Of a DNA stretch of 64,000 bases, positions 36,198 to 46,798 are shown piece by piece. Source of the DNA: Rossellomorea sp. y25 (GTDB lineage Bacteria > Bacillota > Bacilli > Bacillales > Bacillaceae_B); contig NZ_CP145886.1 in NCBI RefSeq assembly GCF_038049935.1, positions 3,953,001 to 4,017,000 on the forward strand. Reading direction: 5' to 3'. Position numbers and translations under genes: made by a program. Numbering within the stretch: position 1 is the stretch's first letter; each line of letters begins with the position of its first letter. The notes under the pieces were generated by a model, which was not told where the DNA came from, made no database searches, and saw nothing but the letters and a program-made list of their open reading frames with translations.

Positions 36198-39071
36198 CTA
36201 ATTCGTCACTTCTTCTTTTTCCCTGATCTTCTTCTTCATCCGTTCACGATCGCGCTCAAGCACAGGTTTCAGGTATTTTCCTGTGTAGGAACCTTGTACT
36301 TCAGCCACTTTTTCAGGGGTTCCGCTTGCGACGATGGTTCCACCTTTGTCCCCACCCTCAGGACCAAGATCTACAAGGTAATCGGCTGCTTTAATGACAT
36401 CGAGATTGTGTTCGATGACGAGGACCGTATCCCCGTTTTCTACAAGACGCTGAAGTACCACTAAGAGTCGTGCAATGTCATCCACATGAAGTCCTGTTGT
36501 CGGCTCATCTAAAATGTAGAGAGAGCGGCCAGTAGAACGACGATGCAATTCTGAAGCAAGCTTCACGCGCTGGGCCTCTCCCCCTGATAGCGTAGTGGCG
36601 GGTTGACCTAATGTGATATAGCCAAGTCCGACATCAAAGATGGTTTGCAGCTTACGTTTGATCTTCGGGATGTTTTCGAAGAATTTCACTGCGTCTTCGA
36701 CTGTCATCTCAAGTACATCGGAAATATTTTTATCTTTGTATTTCACTTCAAGTGTTTCCCGGTTATATCGTTTCCCGTGACAAACTTCGCATGGAACGTA
36801 CACATCGGGAAGGAAGTGCATTTCAATCTTGATGATTCCGTCCCCGCGGCATGCCTCACAACGGCCGCCTTTTACGTTAAAGCTGAAGCGGCCTTTTTTA
36901 TAGCCACGAACCTTTGCTTCGTTGGTTGTGGCAAACACATCACGGATATCATCGAATACCCCGGTATAAGTGGCAGGATTCGATCTTGGGGTACGGCCGA
37001 TGGGTGATTGATCGATATCAATGACCTTATCAAGGTTCTCAATCCCTTTCACTTCTTTATGCTCACCAGGCTTCGATTTCGCATTGTGAAGCTTTTGAGC
37101 CAGTGACTTATGCAGGATTTCATTGATCAACGTACTTTTACCTGATCCCGACACTCCTGTCACCGCTGTGAAAATCCCCAATGGCAGCTTCACTTTTACA
37201 TTGTTCAGGTTATTTTCTTTCGCTCCTACAATTTCTAAATACCTGCCATCAGGCTTACGTCTTTCCTGTGGAAGGGGTATGAATTTCTTCCCTGACAGGT
37301 ATTGACCTGTCAATGAGTTCGGATCGTCCATTACTTCCTGAGGAGTCCCGGCAGACACCACTTCTCCCCCATGAACACCTGCACCTGGTCCTATATCGAT
37401 AAGATAGTCCGCAGCCATCATCGTATCTTCATCATGTTCCACTACGATTAATGTGTTTCCTATTTCACGCATGTTCTTTAAAGTGTCAATCAGTCGATCA
37501 TTGTCCCTTTGGTGCAGCCCAATCGATGGCTCATCCAGGATGTACAGGACACCTGTCAGACGTGAACCGATTTGAGTGGCTAAACGAATACGCTGAGCTT
37601 CTCCTCCTGATAAGGTTCCTGCTGCACGGCTTAGTGTGAGATATTCAAGACCTACATTCACTAGAAAACCGAGGCGTTCACGGATTTCCCTCAAAATAAG
37701 GTTGGCAATTTTCATATCCTTTTCGGATAGCTCGAGTTTATGGAAAAACTGCTCTGCTTCTTCAATAGAAAATGCGGTTACTTCCCCAATATGAAGAGAA
37801 TCTACTTTGACTGCCAGGCTCTCTTCTTTCAAACGGTGACCGTTACAGGTTGGACAATCTTGCTGTGCCATGTATTTCTCCATCTGTTCACGGATATAAT
37901 CAGAGCTTGTTTCACGGTAACGTCGCTCAACATTCGGGATGACACCTTCGAAACGAAGATAGTTTTCACGAACTTGACCGAAATCGTTCTCGTAACGGAA
38001 GTAAATCTCATCCTTGCCGGACCCAAATAGGATCTTATCCATTTGCTGCTTTGGAATATCCTTTACAGGCATATCCATCGGAATTTCATAGTGATCACAT
38101 ACGGCCTTTAGAAGAGATGGATAGTATTGGGAGCTTGTTGGTTCCCATGGAGCAATGGCATGCTCGTCGAGAGTGCGATCCCAATTGGGAATCACAAGCT
38201 CCTTATCGACCTCAAGCTTTGTCCCTAATCCGTCGCAGCTTGTGCAAGCACCGTATGGACTATTGAAGGAAAACATTCTTGGCTCCAGTTCCGTAATGGA
38301 AAACCCGCAGTATGGACATGCATGATGCTCACTGAATAAAAGCTCTTCTTCCCCGATTACATCGATGATCACCTGACCGTCTGCCAATCTGAGTGCTGTT
38401 TCAAGTGAGTCAGAAAGTCGGGCTGCCACACCTTCCTTCACAACGATTCGGTCGATGATCACCTCGATGGAGTGCTTTTTATTTTTTTCCAGGGAGATTT
38501 CTTCCCCAAGATCCTGGACTTCACCGTTAATACGAACTCGAACAAACCCTTGTTTTTTGATTTCTTCAAGGGTTTTCACGTGCGTTCCTTTTCGTCCAGA
38601 CACAACAGGCGCCAGTACTTGAAGCTTTGTTCTTTCCGGGTACTCAAGTATCCTGTCGACCATTTGTTCAATCGTTTGGGAGGAGATTTCGATCCCGTGA
38701 TTTGGACAAATCGGTTTCCCTACTCTTGCAAACAGCAGTCTAAGGTAATCGTAAATTTCGGTTACCGTCCCTACTGTTGAACGGGGATTACGACTCGTTG
38801 TTTTTTGATCGATGGAAATCGCCGGGGACAACCCCTCGATGGCATCGACATCAGGCTTATCCATTTGACCTAAAAATTGACGGGCATAGGCAGAGAGGGA
38901 TTCTACATAACGTCTTTGTCCTTCTGCATAAATGGTGTCAAAGGCCAGGGAAGACTTCCCGGAACCGGAAAGCCCGGTTAATACGACCAGTTTATCCCGT
39001 GGAATTTTAATATCTATATTTTTCAGATTATGAGCTCTGGCTCCTTGTACGATTATTTGATCTCGCGCCAT
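36198..39071 (-). CDS. uvrA: Excinuclease ABC subunit A
   Basis: UvrA is the damage-recognition ATPase of nucleotide excision repair. The 957-residue protein has two ABC modules: Walker [13 protein letters not shown] and [12 protein letters not shown], and two LSGGEAQR signatures. It also has two zinc fingers (CPYCG with CTSCDG, and CEACRGDG with CEVCHGK). I start at the ATG at 39071 ([19 protein letters not shown]), which gives the standard length; a longer frame overlaps uvrB. It follows uvrB by seven bases and shares its LexA-controlled promoter. Confidence 0.98.
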   Translation of the reverse strand: MARDQIIVQGARAHNLKNIDIKIPRDKLVVLTGLSGSGKSSLAFDTIYAEGQRRYVESLSAYARQFLGQMDKPDVDAIEGLSPAISIDQKTTSRNPRSTVGTVTEIYDYLRLLFARVGKPICPNHGIEISSQTIEQMVDRILEYPERTKLQVLAPVVSGRKGTHVKTLEEIKKQGFVRVRINGEVQDLGEEISLEKNKKHSIEVIIDRIVVKEGVAARLSDSLETALRLADGQVIIDVIGEEELLFSEHHACPYCGFSITELEPRMFSFNSPYGACTSCDGLGTKLEVDKELVIPNWDRTLDEHAIAPWEPTSSQYYPSLLKAVCDHYEIPMDMPVKDIPKQQMDKILFGSGKDEIYFRYENDFGQVRENYLRFEGVIPNVERRYRETSSDYIREQMEKYMAQQDCPTCNGHRLKEESLAVKVDSLHIGEVTAFSIEEAEQFFHKLELSEKDMKIANLILREIRERLGFLVNVGLEYLTLSRAAGTLSGGEAQRIRLATQIGSRLTGVLYILDEPSIGLHQRDNDRLIDTLKNMREIGNTLIVVEHDEDTMMAADYLIDIGPGAGVHGGEVVSAGTPQEVMDDPNSLTGQYLSGKKFIPLPQERRKPDGRYLEIVGAKENNLNNVKVKLPLGIFTAVTGVSGSGKSTLINEILHKSLAQKLHNAKSKPGEHKEVKGIENLDKVIDIDQSPIGRTPRSNPATYTGVFDDIRDVFATTNEAKVRGYKKGRFSFNVKGGRCEACRGDGIIKIEMHFLPDVYVPCEVCHGKRYNRETLEVKYKDKNISDVLEMTVEDAVKFFENIPKIKRKLQTIFDVGLGYITLGQPATTLSGGEAQRVKLASELHRRSTGRSLYILDEPTTGLHVDDIARLLVVLQRLVENGDTVLVIEHNLDVIKAADYLVDLGPEGGDKGGTIVASGTPEKVAEVQGSYTGKYLKPVLERDRERMKKKIREKEEVTN

Positions 39072-39078
39072 ATTTCGT

Positions 39079-41061
39079 TCATCCTTCCGCCTTGAGCTCA
39101 AGAATGGTATCACGAAGCTGTGCAGCGCGCTCAAAGTCCAATGCCTTGGCTGCTTCCTTCATTTCCACTTCTAAGCTAGCAATAAGTTTTTGTCGCTCCG
39201 GTTTAGACATTTTCGAAACCTTTGTCTGTTCTCCTTCATAAACCCCTGCTTCTTCTGCGGCATGTGTTGCCCTGATGACATCCCGGATTTCTTTTTGTAT
39301 TGTCGTCGGGGTCACGCCGTGTTTTTCATTGTATTCTTCCTGTATCGTCCGACGACGTTCTGTTTCATCAAGTGCTTTTTGCATTGAGTCGGTAATTTTG
39401 TCCGCATACATGATGACTTTACCGTTACTATTACGGGCTGCACGGCCAATCGTTTGAATGAGGGAACGTTCAGAACGCAGGAAGCCTTCTTTGTCAGCAT
39501 CCAATATGGTGACAAGTGACACTTCGGGGATGTCCAATCCTTCACGAAGTAAGTTGATCCCGACTAACACATCATATTTCCCCAAACGGAGATCCCGGAT
39601 AATTTCAATACGCTCTAACGTCTTGATCTCTGAGTGCAAGTATTGGACTTTTATCCCGATCTCCTTCAGATAGGCAGAGAGATCCTCGGACATTTTTTTC
39701 GTTAAGGTGGTCACCAGGACACGCTCGTTTTTCTCAATCCGTTCATTGATCTCACCTAACAAATCATCAATTTGCCCTTCGATTGGCCGCACCTCGATGA
39801 GTGGATCCAGCAGTCCGGTTGGGCGGATGATCTGCTCGACCATTTCAGGACTGTGCTCCAACTCATATGGTCCCGGAGTTGCCGAAACATAGAGAAGCTG
39901 CTGGGTTTTCTTTTCAAACTCCTCGAAGCGCAGGGGACGATTGTCCATGGCTGAAGGCAGGCGGAATCCGTGATCCACAAGCACCTTTTTACGGGCCTGA
40001 TCCCCGTTGAACATCCCCCTGATTTGAGGTAACGTCACATGGGACTCATCGACCACAATTAAGAAGTCGTCTGGAAAATAATCCAGAAGAGTATACGGAG
40101 TCGACCCGGCCGGCCTTAGTGTCAAGTGACGGGAGTAGTTTTCAATCCCCGAGCAAAAGCCCATCTCCCGCATCATCTCCAGATCGTAACGGGTACGCTG
40201 CTCTAAACGCTGGGCCTCTAGCAGTTTATTTTCTTCTTTCATGATGGCTAGCTGCTCTTCAAGCTCTTTTTCAATATTCTTGATGGCTACCTGTAATTTT
40301 TCTTCACGGGTTACGAAGTGGGAAGCAGGAAAAATCGCGATATGATCTCGATCGCCCATGATTTCGCCGGTCAGGGCATCCACTTCACGAATCCGGTCGA
40401 TTTCATCTCCGAAAAACTCTACACGCATACAGTGTTCATCCCGGGAAGCCGGGAAAATTTCCACTACATCGCCTCGCACACGGAAGGTTCCACGCTGGAA
40501 GTCGATATCATTTCGTTCATATTGTATATCCACAAGCTTACGCAGCAATTGATTTCGTTCGATCTCCATCCCGGTTCTGAGGGAAAGGACGAGCTCCCGA
40601 TATTCTTCCGGGTTACCTAAACCGTAAATACAGGACACGCTGGCAATGATGATGACATCTTTTCGCTCAAACAAAGAAGATGTAGCAGAGTGCCTGAGTT
40701 TATCGATTTCATCATTGATGCTGGCATCCTTCTCGATAAACGTATCCGTTTGAGGAACGTATGCCTCCGGCTGATAATAGTCGTAGTAACTGACAAAATA
40801 TTCAACGGCGTTATCAGGAAAAAACTCTTTGAATTCGCTGTAGAGCTGTCCTGCCAACGTTTTATTATGAGCAATGATGAGGGTCGGCTTTTCAACCTGC
40901 TTGATTACATTGGAAACAGTGAATGTCTTTCCGGTCCCTGTTGCCCCAAGTAAGGTTTGATGACGTTTCCCTTCATTTATACCTTTAACCAATTTTTCAA
41001 TTGCCAGGGGCTGATCTCCCTCTGGTTTATATTTAGACTTGAGCTCGAATTGATCTTTCAC
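39079..41061 (-). CDS. uvrB: Excinuclease ABC subunit B
   Basis: UvrB is the helicase-like damage-verification subunit that loads UvrC. The 660-residue protein has Walker [10 protein letters not shown], the beta-hairpin [13 protein letters not shown], the DESH box and helicase motif VI (QTIGRAARN). A C-terminal UVR domain ([12 protein letters not shown]) binds UvrC and UvrA. The start is GTG at 41061, seven bases after AGGAGG. An SOS box lies 123 bases upstream. Confidence 0.98.
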   Translation of the reverse strand: MKDQFELKSKYKPEGDQPLAIEKLVKGINEGKRHQTLLGATGTGKTFTVSNVIKQVEKPTLIIAHNKTLAGQLYSEFKEFFPDNAVEYFVSYYDYYQPEAYVPQTDTFIEKDASINDEIDKLRHSATSSLFERKDVIIIASVSCIYGLGNPEEYRELVLSLRTGMEIERNQLLRKLVDIQYERNDIDFQRGTFRVRGDVVEIFPASRDEHCMRVEFFGDEIDRIREVDALTGEIMGDRDHIAIFPASHFVTREEKLQVAIKNIEKELEEQLAIMKEENKLLEAQRLEQRTRYDLEMMREMGFCSGIENYSRHLTLRPAGSTPYTLLDYFPDDFLIVVDESHVTLPQIRGMFNGDQARKKVLVDHGFRLPSAMDNRPLRFEEFEKKTQQLLYVSATPGPYELEHSPEMVEQIIRPTGLLDPLIEVRPIEGQIDDLLGEINERIEKNERVLVTTLTKKMSEDLSAYLKEIGIKVQYLHSEIKTLERIEIIRDLRLGKYDVLVGINLLREGLDIPEVSLVTILDADKEGFLRSERSLIQTIGRAARNSNGKVIMYADKITDSMQKALDETERRRTIQEEYNEKHGVTPTTIQKEIRDVIRATHAAEEAGVYEGEQTKVSKMSKPERQKLIASLEVEMKEAAKALDFERAAQLRDTILELKAEG

Positions 41062-41183
41062 CGTGAAACCTCCTATAATAAAGGACTGCTACCTTGTATT
41101 TACCTACTTATACCCATCTTAAACACTGTCCATTCATCTATACACATTCTACCACATTTCCTACATTATTAACCAATAATAAG

Positions 41184-41197
41184 CGAACAAAAGTTCG
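41184..41197. promoter_or_regulatory. LexA (SOS) operator of uvrBA
   Basis: CGAACAAAAGTTCG is a perfect match to the Bacillus LexA (DinR) box CGAAC-N4-GTTCG. It lies 123 bases before uvrB. On the minus strand a TAGAAT -10 candidate follows downstream. Confidence 0.9.
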
Positions 41198-41244
41198 TTT
41201 TTCTTGATATTTAAGGGTCGGACCTCATGAAACGTCCTCTTGGT

Positions 41245-41519
41245 TGTGGATAACATTCGGTGAAGTAGCAAATTAGAGGCTTGAATTGAGATTTCGACAT
41301 TTTACGGGAGGTGACAAAGAAATTTTCGACACAATCCGAGCATTTCTATACACACCCTGTGTACAACTATGTGTATAAGTCGATATTCCTTGTGGAAAAT
41401 CCCTAAACTTATTCACAATTCGTCAAAATTCTTGTGAACAATGTTGATGAATGCGTATTCAATCTGTGAATAACCCGTCCAACACTTCATTTATTCACAC
41501 TATTCTTTATTTATCCACA
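41245..41519. promoter_or_regulatory. Cluster of DnaA boxes
   Basis: Six 9-mers fit TTATNCACA: 41245-41253 (-), 41370-41378 (-), 41409-41417 (+), 41465-41473 (-), 41491-41499 (+) and 41511-41519 (+). The first and last are the perfect TTATCCACA. TTTTCCACA at 41391-41399 (-) is a seventh variant, and one-mismatch sites lie at 41359 and 41433. No dnaA, dnaN or replication gene is near, so this looks like a DnaA-titrating or regulatory cluster and not an origin. The rest of the 41062-41684 spacer has only A+T-rich DNA. Confidence 0.75.
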
Positions 41520-41684
41520 ATTAAGAAACCTCTCACTGAAATGCTTTCTACCACATCATAAGGCTTATCCCGACACAAATATTCATCTAGGCATATCCCT
41601 AATAATTGATTGACTATTCTGTCTTATTTCCAATAAGCTTTTTTATAAGTTCTACAAAAAATACATAGTGTTCAGGAGGAATGT

Positions 41685-43682
41685 ATGAAAAAATCTAAAT
41701 GGCTACAAGTCGCCGGTTCCCTTAGTTTAACGGGATTTCTGTTGAGTTCCACCATTACCCCGATGGCACCATCGATCACCTCTCATGGAGTGGCAAAAGC
41801 TGAAGTTGTCGATTCACTCGAGTTGCAAAAAGCGTTCCAACAAGCTGCGCAGGAATTCAATGTCCCAGTTGAAATTCTACTTGCAGTGGGGTATAACGTA
41901 TCACTGTGGGAGCATCACGACGGAAAGCCAAGTGCTTCCGGAGGCTACGGATTGATGCATCTGACGGATGTTAATACTGATCGTTTAGAAGATACCCACA
42001 GCGATGAACCCGCTCATATGTTTTTATCCGGTAAAGAGGACGCAGACGCTCAGCCCTTAGAAAAATCAACACTGAAAATCGAATCTACATTAGACATCCA
42101 TGATCCAAAACTTCACACTCTGAATACCGCAGCTGAACTACTCTCTCTTCAACCAGAAACGTTAAAACAAAATAAAAAGCAAAATATCCGCGGTGCTGCA
42201 GCACTTCTGGCACAGTATGCCAAAGATACCACTGGAAAAACACCCTCTGACATAAATGGATGGTATGGGGCAGTCGCAAAATACAGCGGTTCAAACGACT
42301 ACTCGGGAGCGAAGGACTTTGCGGACCGTGTATACGAGACAATCAATAATGGGGTGACGAAACAAACAGAGGATGGATCTTCCTTAACGTTAGCGCCTAA
42401 CCAAACCAGCCCTAATCAAGAATCAATCCAATCGTTAAACTTAAAAATGGATACTGAAGAAACTGGGGCCGATTGTCCGAATAGCCTTTCATGTCATTAC
42501 GTTCCGGCAGCTTACAAGAAGATTGACTGGGGCGGCGGGACCTACTATGAAACTTCATACGGCAATTACGACATTGCAAACAGACCGCATGACAATCAGG
42601 AAATCAAGTACATCGTCCTCCACGACACAGAAATCAGCTATGATTTAACCAAAACCGTGTTTCAGCGGGAATGGACCCAGGCTTCCGCTCATTATGTGAT
42701 CCGTTCTTCCGACGGTGATATCACGCAAATGGTGGACAATAAAGATGTGGCCTGGCATGCCGGAAACTGGTATTTCAACTCCAAGAGCATTGGTATCGAG
42801 CACGAAGGTATCGCCATTGAGGGGGCAGCCTGGTATAACGAACAACTGTATCATGCATCAGCCCGATTAGTAAAACATCTTTCTAAAAAGTTCAATATTC
42901 CATTGGACCGCGATCATATCATTGCACATGATGAGATACCTGGGACGACAGCTGCAAGACAACCTGCTATGCACTGGGATCCAGGTCCATTCTGGGATTG
43001 GGCACATTATATGCAAATCCTTGGAGCTCCCCTGGAGTCAGGAAAAGGACAAAAAGGCATCGTCCAAATCCGTCCGAATTTCGAAACAAACAAGCCAATC
43101 CTTCAGACCCCATCGGGAGAACCTGTACCTGAACAATCGGCAAATTTTGTGTATTTGTATACAGCCCCAAGCTTTGATGCTCCGTTAATCAAAGACGCTG
43201 CCCTACCGAACGCCCACCCACTCGATGCGTCCAATTGGGGTAACAAGGCGGTTACAGGGCAAACCTTTTACAAGGCAGAAGAACAAGATGACTGGACAGC
43301 GATTTGGTACGCAGGACAAAAAGCGTGGTTTTATAACCCTAAGGGAACGAATACAACAAAAGCATCAGGTATTGTGATCACACCTAAAGATGGAACTTCG
43401 GGTATCCCTGTTTACGGACTGGCTTATCCAGAAGAAGAAGCTTTTCCTGATGGCATCCCGGTAAGAGGAATGTCCCCTCTTCAGTACACGCTGACTTCTG
43501 ATCAAAAGTATGTAGCAACCGAAAAAGTAAAAGGAAGCTACTACAGTGCACCTGTTTACACGTACAATCCAGAGACGACACATAAAATCGTCTGGGGGAA
43601 TGATGAGTTTTATCTTATCCACTTAAACCATCGCCTGGCATTTGTAAAAGCCAGCGATGTCGATGTTGTAGCTACTCCATAA
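41685..43682 (+). CDS. Secreted N-acetylmuramoyl-L-alanine amidase (Amidase_2) with lytic-transglycosylase-like N-terminus
   Basis: The 665-residue preprotein has a signal peptide (1 to about 39, KKSKWLQ then a hydrophobic core, cleavage near VAKA-EVV). Residues about 45-240 resemble a lysozyme-like module (FNVPVEILLAVGY, GGYGLMHLTDV, GWYGAVAKYSG). The Amidase_2 domain (about 305-450) has zinc-site segments VLHDTE and IIAHDEIPG and the catalytic DPGPFWDW region. The C-terminal 200 residues are beta-rich and SH3-like, probably wall binding. It should cleave the amide between muramic acid and L-alanine outside the cell. It has its own terminator. I do not recognise a specific gene name. Confidence 0.88.
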   Translation: MKKSKWLQVAGSLSLTGFLLSSTITPMAPSITSHGVAKAEVVDSLELQKAFQQAAQEFNVPVEILLAVGYNVSLWEHHDGKPSASGGYGLMHLTDVNTDRLEDTHSDEPAHMFLSGKEDADAQPLEKSTLKIESTLDIHDPKLHTLNTAAELLSLQPETLKQNKKQNIRGAAALLAQYAKDTTGKTPSDINGWYGAVAKYSGSNDYSGAKDFADRVYETINNGVTKQTEDGSSLTLAPNQTSPNQESIQSLNLKMDTEETGADCPNSLSCHYVPAAYKKIDWGGGTYYETSYGNYDIANRPHDNQEIKYIVLHDTEISYDLTKTVFQREWTQASAHYVIRSSDGDITQMVDNKDVAWHAGNWYFNSKSIGIEHEGIAIEGAAWYNEQLYHASARLVKHLSKKFNIPLDRDHIIAHDEIPGTTAARQPAMHWDPGPFWDWAHYMQILGAPLESGKGQKGIVQIRPNFETNKPILQTPSGEPVPEQSANFVYLYTAPSFDAPLIKDAALPNAHPLDASNWGNKAVTGQTFYKAEEQDDWTAIWYAGQKAWFYNPKGTNTTKASGIVITPKDGTSGIPVYGLAYPEEEAFPDGIPVRGMSPLQYTLTSDQKYVATEKVKGSYYSAPVYTYNPETTHKIVWGNDEFYLIHLNHRLAFVKASDVDVVATP

Positions 43683-43727
43683 AAAACACGGGCTGACTTT
43701 TAAAAAAAGTCAGTCCGTGTTTTTTCA
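43681..43727. terminator. Bidirectional terminator between amidase and csbA
   Basis: A nearly perfect 18-bp stem (AAAAAACACGGGCTGACT with the arm ending GTCCGTGTTTTTT) gives T tracts on both strands. It ends the secreted amidase and the convergent csbA transcript. Confidence 0.9.
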
Positions 43728-43753
43728 GAACTTCTATTCATCTGTCACCCAAA

Positions 43754-43984
43754 TCATGCACTTCTCTTCGCTTTTTTCATCATCCGGTCACTATACCAGA
43801 ATCCGACGGTCAATGAAGCCGCGTCTACGACAATCAGCAACCAGGAGTCCGTATAGCCCTTTGAAACCGAAGCTGCAATGAGGGCTACGGTCAAGATAAA
43901 ACCGACATAATGATTGTACGTCACCCGTGTGAACAGAACGACAAGCAATCCTGGTAAAAATAAACCTAAAATGATTTTGGACAC
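43754..43984 (-). CDS. csbA: CsbA family small membrane protein
   Basis: The 76-residue protein has two or three membrane spans (IILGLFLPGLLVVLFTRVTY, YVGFILTVALIAASV) and the conserved TRVTYNHYVG and SKGYTDSW motifs of CsbA (DUF2198). In B. subtilis csbA lies upstream of uvrB-uvrA and is SigB dependent. Here a secreted amidase and the DnaA-box region separate it from uvrB. I start at GTG 43984, six bases after AAGGAGAG. A SigA-like TTTCCA-N17-TAGAAT precedes it; no SigB promoter was clear. Function is unknown. Confidence 0.88.
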   Translation of the reverse strand: MSKIILGLFLPGLLVVLFTRVTYNHYVGFILTVALIAASVSKGYTDSWLLIVVDAASLTVGFWYSDRMMKKAKRSA

Positions 43985-44056
43985 GTTCAACTCTCCTTAA
44001 AGATAAGGGAATAACACATATTCTACCGAAGTTTTCCCTATCTGGAAAGGTTTTTC

Positions 44057-44698
44057 CTACTCTTCACCCTGCTGAATTAATTTCTGGGTCCTATCCTTCA
44101 ACTCACTATGAGGGATGAATTTCTCAGAAAGCATATCAGGCAGAATGTATTCCAAGAAGTAATGTACGCACTCCAGGTCCTTGTATTTCACAATGGTGGA
44201 AAGTGCTTCTTGATAAATTTCAATAAATAGAGGCTCTGGATTCCCTTTTTGAATTTCTCCAAAGGATTCATACAGAAGATCGATTTTATCTGCGACAGAC
44301 AAAATTCTTCCTTCAAGGGATTCGTCTTTTCCCTCTTTAAAACGTTCTCGGTACACTTCTTGAAATTGCGGGGGAAATTCTGTAGTGATGAACTTATTGA
44401 CCATCTGATCTTCCACCTGGCTGAAAAGCTCACGTAACTCCCCCGATGCATATTTTACAGGGGTCTTGATATCACCTGTAAACAGTTCCGCGTAGTCATG
44501 ATTCAAGGCTTTTTCATACAGTGCTTTCCAGTCAAGTTCTTTCCCGCTCTGTTCTTCCACCGTTCCCAGGAATTGTGCGATTTTGGTAACCTTAAATGAA
44601 TGACTGGCTACGTTATGCTCATGATACTTGAATCGCCCCGGACAGCGAATGAGGGTTTCTAGGTCGGATAAGCTTTTAAAATAGTGATGAATTCCCAT
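44057..44698 (-). CDS. HD-domain phosphohydrolase, YfbR-like
   Basis: The 213-residue protein has the HD metal-binding set: His in EHNVASHSFKV, the His-Asp pair in LNHDYAELFTGD and a distal Asp in SVADKIDLLYE. The D-I-K-T-P stretch after HD is typical of YfbR-type 5'-deoxynucleotidases (HD_3), so a nucleoside monophosphate is the likely substrate. It stands alone between csbA and an alpha/beta hydrolase. Confidence 0.8.
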   Translation of the reverse strand: MGIHHYFKSLSDLETLIRCPGRFKYHEHNVASHSFKVTKIAQFLGTVEEQSGKELDWKALYEKALNHDYAELFTGDIKTPVKYASGELRELFSQVEDQMVNKFITTEFPPQFQEVYRERFKEGKDESLEGRILSVADKIDLLYESFGEIQKGNPEPLFIEIYQEALSTIVKYKDLECVHYFLEYILPDMLSEKFIPHSELKDRTQKLIQQGEE

Positions 44699-44775
44699 CG
44701 TATTCTCCTCTCATTGGTCGACTTTACTTTATGAAAATAGTATCAAGTAGAAGAAGTAAGAGCAAAGATAAACCA

Positions 44776-45546
44776 TTACCCCTCAGCTGCCAACCCTTCT
44801 AATTCTCCTAACAGTATATTATTTAGAGCATCGTGATAACGTGTGGGAATTTGGTGAGAGGCACCTGGAATGATATATATTTTCTTAGGATAGCAATCGT
44901 TATACAGTTTAAGTTGAGAATTGATCCAATCCGACCTTTCCCCGTAAATTAAGAGTAGCGGGATGGGTAGCTTACTTACCTGCTCTACCCCATCATAATG
45001 AAGTGATTGCTCGTAGAACTGATACCAAATATGGGGGTTCGCCTTATTCATATGACCCCTGAGTTTCTCACGCTCTAGCTTGTCCTTGAAATGCGCTCTG
45101 GAAATAATCCCGGAAAGGCGGTCCGGATGTTCCCGAACCATTTTCATTCCCATTTGGTGCATCCATTTCAGCTTGGGATTCGTGACTTTCGGGTATCCCC
45201 CTACCAGAATGAGGGAGGAAACCCGATCTACATAAGTACAGGCAAACATTTGTCCCACTACTCCTCCGGCAGAGTATCCGAGCATCACACATTCAGCAAT
45301 GTTCAGGTGGTCGAGAACCGCCTTTATGTCTTCTACAAACTCCGAAATACTTATACTCTGTTTCATGGTAAAGGAGTCCCCGTGACCTGTTAAATCCGGA
45401 ATGATGAGGCGAAAGTGCCTGGAAAGCACATGCTGCTTTATAAATGTCATCCTCCCCATACCCGGGGGATGGATCAAGACCAGGGGAGTCCCCTTTCCTA
45501 AATCGTCAAAATAAAGATCTCTATTCTTAAAGTAGATCATCGCCAT
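44776..45546 (-). CDS. Alpha/beta hydrolase
   Basis: The roughly 256-residue protein has the oxyanion region LVLIHPPGMGRMTF, the nucleophile elbow MLGYSAGGVVG and a C-terminal His (PGASHQIPTRYHD), with an acidic residue in LLIYGERSD. It resembles proline iminopeptidase or ester hydrolases. I start at 45546 (MAMIYFKNRD), ten bases after AGGGAGG; an upstream frame lacks a good site. The substrate is unknown. It follows serA on the same strand with a 70-base gap. Confidence 0.85.
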   Translation of the reverse strand: MAMIYFKNRDLYFDDLGKGTPLVLIHPPGMGRMTFIKQHVLSRHFRLIIPDLTGHGDSFTMKQSISISEFVEDIKAVLDHLNIAECVMLGYSAGGVVGQMFACTYVDRVSSLILVGGYPKVTNPKLKWMHQMGMKMVREHPDRLSGIISRAHFKDKLEREKLRGHMNKANPHIWYQFYEQSLHYDGVEQVSKLPIPLLLIYGERSDWINSQLKLYNDCYPKKIYIIPGASHQIPTRYHDALNNILLGELEGLAAEG

Positions 45547-45616
45547 AAAAATAAATCCTCCCTCAACCGCTTTACTACACATTGTTCTCGGGTTAAGGGA
45601 GTTCTAGTCACTATAT

Positions 45617-46798
45617 TTAAATGAGACGGACGGAAACAACACCGTGTATTTCTTTTATCCTGCTTTTCACTTGATGTTCTTCTTCTTCGAGGAGTTTCTG
45701 ATCCAAATCGATCATGGTATAGGCCCACGTATATTTACTGCGGTTGATCATATCTGCGATGTTGACCGCGTACCCTGAAAGAACATTGGCGATTTGACTG
45801 ACCATATTCGGAATGTTTTGGTGCATGACCGTTACTCGCATTTTACCGCTATAAGGCAGTTCCACATCAGGCAGGTTAACAGCATGCTTGATATTACCTG
45901 TTTCAAGATACGTTTTCAGCTGCTTTGTCGCCATGATGGCACAGTTTTCTTCAGATTCAACGGTAGATGCGCCCAAGTGAGGAACAGGGACGACGTTTTT
46001 CATGTTCAATACCTTGTTATTCGGAAAATCCGTCACATACTTTCGGACAATTCCTGCTTCAAGGGCCTTTTCGAGAGCCCCTTCTTCCACTAGCTCACCT
46101 CTTGAAAAGTTTAAGATCGTCATAGCCTTTTTCATCTTCGTGAAGCCTTCTTCATTCACAAAGCTTGCCGTTTTGTCCGTTAATGGAATGTGCAGCGTAA
46201 CGAAATCACACTCTGCCCATACTTCTTCTATATGATGAGCTCGCTTCACATCCTGTGATAAACGCCACGCCGCGTCAACGGATATAAATGGATCATAGGC
46301 GACCACATCCATCCCAAGGGCAAGTGCATCATTTGCGACAAGGACGCCAATCGCTCCCAAGCCTACAACACCCAGCTTCTTCCCTTTAATCTCACTTCCT
46401 ACGAATTCTTTTTTCTTTGCTTCTACGACACTTGGTACGTCTTCCTCTGTTTCTTTTAACGTGTTCGTCCAGCCGACTGCAGAATACAGGTTACGGGAAG
46501 AAGCGATCAAATTAGCCAAGACGAGCTCTTTCACGGCGTTTGCATTGGCACCGGGCGTATTAAAGACCACAATTCCTTTTTCCGTACAGAGATCGATCGG
46601 GATATTGTTGACTCCTGCTCCTGCCCGTGCAATGGCTTTGACTGAAGCCGGGAAAGAATAATCATGCAAGTTCTTTGATCTTACAAGAATTCCATCTGGA
46701 TCCCCATTCCCATTCAAATGGTAGTTCAGGTCATCCTCTATCAGTGAAAGTCCGCTTTGGCTAATGGCATTGTACGTATTGATTGAAATCATTCTCAT
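45617..46798 (-). CDS. serA: D-3-phosphoglycerate dehydrogenase, short form with ACT domain
   Basis: SerA oxidises 3-phosphoglycerate in the first step of serine synthesis. The 393-residue protein has the NAD-binding loop GVVGLGAIGVLVA, the catalytic His in VPHLGAST, and a C-terminal ACT domain (about 315-393) likely to bind serine. The B. subtilis enzyme is longer (about 525 residues). The first ATG overlaps the serC stop as ATGA; an ATG two codons later has better spacing from AAGGAGG. It is the second gene of serC-serA. Confidence 0.95.
   Translation of the reverse strand: MRMISINTYNAISQSGLSLIEDDLNYHLNGNGDPDGILVRSKNLHDYSFPASVKAIARAGAGVNNIPIDLCTEKGIVVFNTPGANANAVKELVLANLIASSRNLYSAVGWTNTLKETEEDVPSVVEAKKKEFVGSEIKGKKLGVVGLGAIGVLVANDALALGMDVVAYDPFISVDAAWRLSQDVKRAHHIEEVWAECDFVTLHIPLTDKTASFVNEEGFTKMKKAMTILNFSRGELVEEGALEKALEAGIVRKYVTDFPNNKVLNMKNVVPVPHLGASTVESEENCAIMATKQLKTYLETGNIKHAVNLPDVELPYSGKMRVTVMHQNIPNMVSQIANVLSGYAVNIADMINRSKYTWAYTMIDLDQKLLEEEEHQVKSRIKEIHGVVSVRLI

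Noticed and set aside
41245..41519. The DnaA-box cluster as the chromosome origin
   Set aside because: No dnaA, dnaN, recF, rpmH or gyr genes lie near, the syntenic position is far from oriC in bacilli, and no clear A+T unwinding element with GATC-free 13-mers was identified.
43985..44056. SigB promoter for csbA
   Set aside because: No acceptable GTTTAA/GGGTAT pair was found; a SigA-like pair fits better even though csbA is SigB dependent in B. subtilis.
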